A DNA stretch of 5,888 nucleotides from Acidimicrobiia bacterium (GTDB lineage Bacteria; Actinomycetota; Acidimicrobiia; IMCC26256; BP-133), in the NCBI GenBank assembly GCA_025934385.1, contig JAICYE010000158.1:1-5888 (forward strand). The letters run 5' to 3'. Each line of letters opens with the position of its first letter. Position 1 is the first letter of the stretch. Positions 5,256 to 5,888 of the stretch are shown one piece after another. The notes beneath the pieces were generated by a model, which was not told the DNA's origin, made no database searches, and saw nothing but the letters and a program-made list of their open reading frames with translations. Both the position numbers and the translations under genes were made by a program.

Positions 5256-5888
5256 ATGAGCAGCGCTGAGCCGATCTACGCCTCCCGGGTCCTCAAGCTT
5301 CCGCTCGTCACCCCGGACGGGGACGCCGTCGGCCGGGTCGAGGATCTGGTCATCGGCCCGCCGACCGGGGAGACCGCTCCCATCCTGCTCGGGCTGGTGG
5401 CCCAGGTGGGGCGGCGGCGCATCTTCGTCTCCGGCTCCCGGGTGAAACACTTCGAGACGTCCGGCGTGGTCCTCAGCAGCGCCGCCCTCGACCTGCATCC
5501 GTTCACGGTGCGGACGGGCGAGCTCCTGCTGACCTCGCTGCTCGACCGCCCGCTGCGGGGCGAGAAGGTCCTCGACCTGTCGATGCGGCCGCGCCTGTCG
5601 CTCTACGGCCGGTTCGGCATCTGGGAGGTCATGCTCGGCCGGCGGCGGGCACTGGGATTCTCGGCCCGGATGCGGCGGGTGCCGTGGGAAGAGGTCGAGG
5701 AGCTCTTCGACGTCGGCGAGGCGGCGGCCGAGCTGGTGAAGCTCCGCAGCCTCCACCCGTCGGAGACGGCCCGGGCCATGCAGGACCTGTCCGACGACCA
5801 GCGCGAGGAGCTGGTCGACGCCATGCAGGACGAGGACCTGGCCGACGTCCTCGAGGAGCTGCCCGAGGAGGACCAGGCCGAGATCCTC
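5256..5888 (+). CDS. PRC-barrel / MgtE N-terminal domain protein (3' end beyond window)
   Basis: The first 211 codons are present and the frame is open at the window edge; full-length relatives have about 420 residues. Residues about 7-75 form a PRC-barrel-like segment (IYASRVLKLPLVTPDGDAVGRVEDLV, then PILLGLVAQVGRRRIFVSGSRV). A second, similar half follows (LLDRPLRGEKVLDLSM, then RRVPWEEVEELF). From 163, LRSLHPSETARAMQDLSDDQREELVDAM with DLADVLEELPEEDQAEIL is the acidic helical repeat of MgtE_N, which in Mg2+ channels acts as a cytoplasmic magnesium sensor. Relatives continue into CBS domains and have no transmembrane part, so a magnesium- or nucleotide-sensing regulatory role is likely rather than transport. 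In several actinobacteria such genes precede a DUF1003 gene and an Mrp-type ATPase gene; that context is outside the window. Nothing links it functionally to the P450. Confidence 0.88.
   Translation, partial: MSSAEPIYASRVLKLPLVTPDGDAVGRVEDLVIGPPTGETAPILLGLVAQVGRRRIFVSGSRVKHFETSGVVLSSAALDLHPFTVRTGELLLTSLLDRPLRGEKVLDLSMRPRLSLYGRFGIWEVMLGRRRALGFSARMRRVPWEEVEELFDVGEAAAELVKLRSLHPSETARAMQDLSDDQREELVDAMQDEDLADVLEELPEEDQAEIL

Noticed and set aside
4956..5756. 266-codon minus-strand open frame across the P450-MgtE_N junction
   Set aside because: It covers two genes with recognisable domains on the + strand and shows no domain of its own.
1..5888. CRISPR array, tRNA or rRNA genes, transposase or integrase
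   Set aside because: No regularly spaced repeat series, no cloverleaf-like segment and no recombinase motifs were seen on either strand.

Overview
The window is very G+C-rich, with codon third positions almost always G or C. Gene content (an F420-type luciferase-like oxidoreductase, a split-barrel flavin/F420 protein, a bacterial P450 with a small [3Fe-4S] ferredoxin, and a PRC-barrel/MgtE_N protein) points to a high-GC actinobacterium. The combination and protein style suggest the Acidimicrobiia or a relative, but that placement is inference.

Layout. (1) Positions 1-97 may hold the end of an upstream gene that cannot be resolved. (2) Positions 98-1813 (+) encode an acetyl-CoA-synthetase-like protein whose ATP-binding loop is badly degenerate and which stops just before the catalytic-lysine motif, so it may be a pseudoenzyme. 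(3) Positions 1814-1898 separate convergent genes and carry a 19-base direct repeat flanking a GC-rich hairpin. (4) Three tightly packed minus-strand genes are transcribed in the order DoxX-like membrane protein (3693-3250), luciferase-like F420-type oxidoreductase (3250-2405) and pyridoxamine-phosphate-oxidase-like split barrel protein (2399-1899). Junctions of -1 and +5 nt indicate one operon. (5) The divergent control region around 3617-3760 has a long inverted repeat and overlapping -10-like hexamers. (6) On the + strand a [3Fe-4S] ferredoxin (3761-3961) and a cytochrome P450 (3968-5233) lie 6 nt apart and form an electron-transfer pair. The P450 carries an in-frame palindromic insertion. 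(7) From 5256 to the window end is the N-terminal half of a PRC-barrel/MgtE_N protein with a probable leaderless start.

The divergent arrangement of ferredoxin-P450 and DoxX-LLM-split-barrel suggests a redox module acting on a hydrophobic substrate, with the acyl-CoA-synthetase-like protein possibly binding an acyl ligand nearby. No substrate can be named from the sequence. The most unusual signals are the degenerate synthetase, the palindrome inserted in frame in the P450, and the inverted repeat at the 5' end of the DoxX gene.
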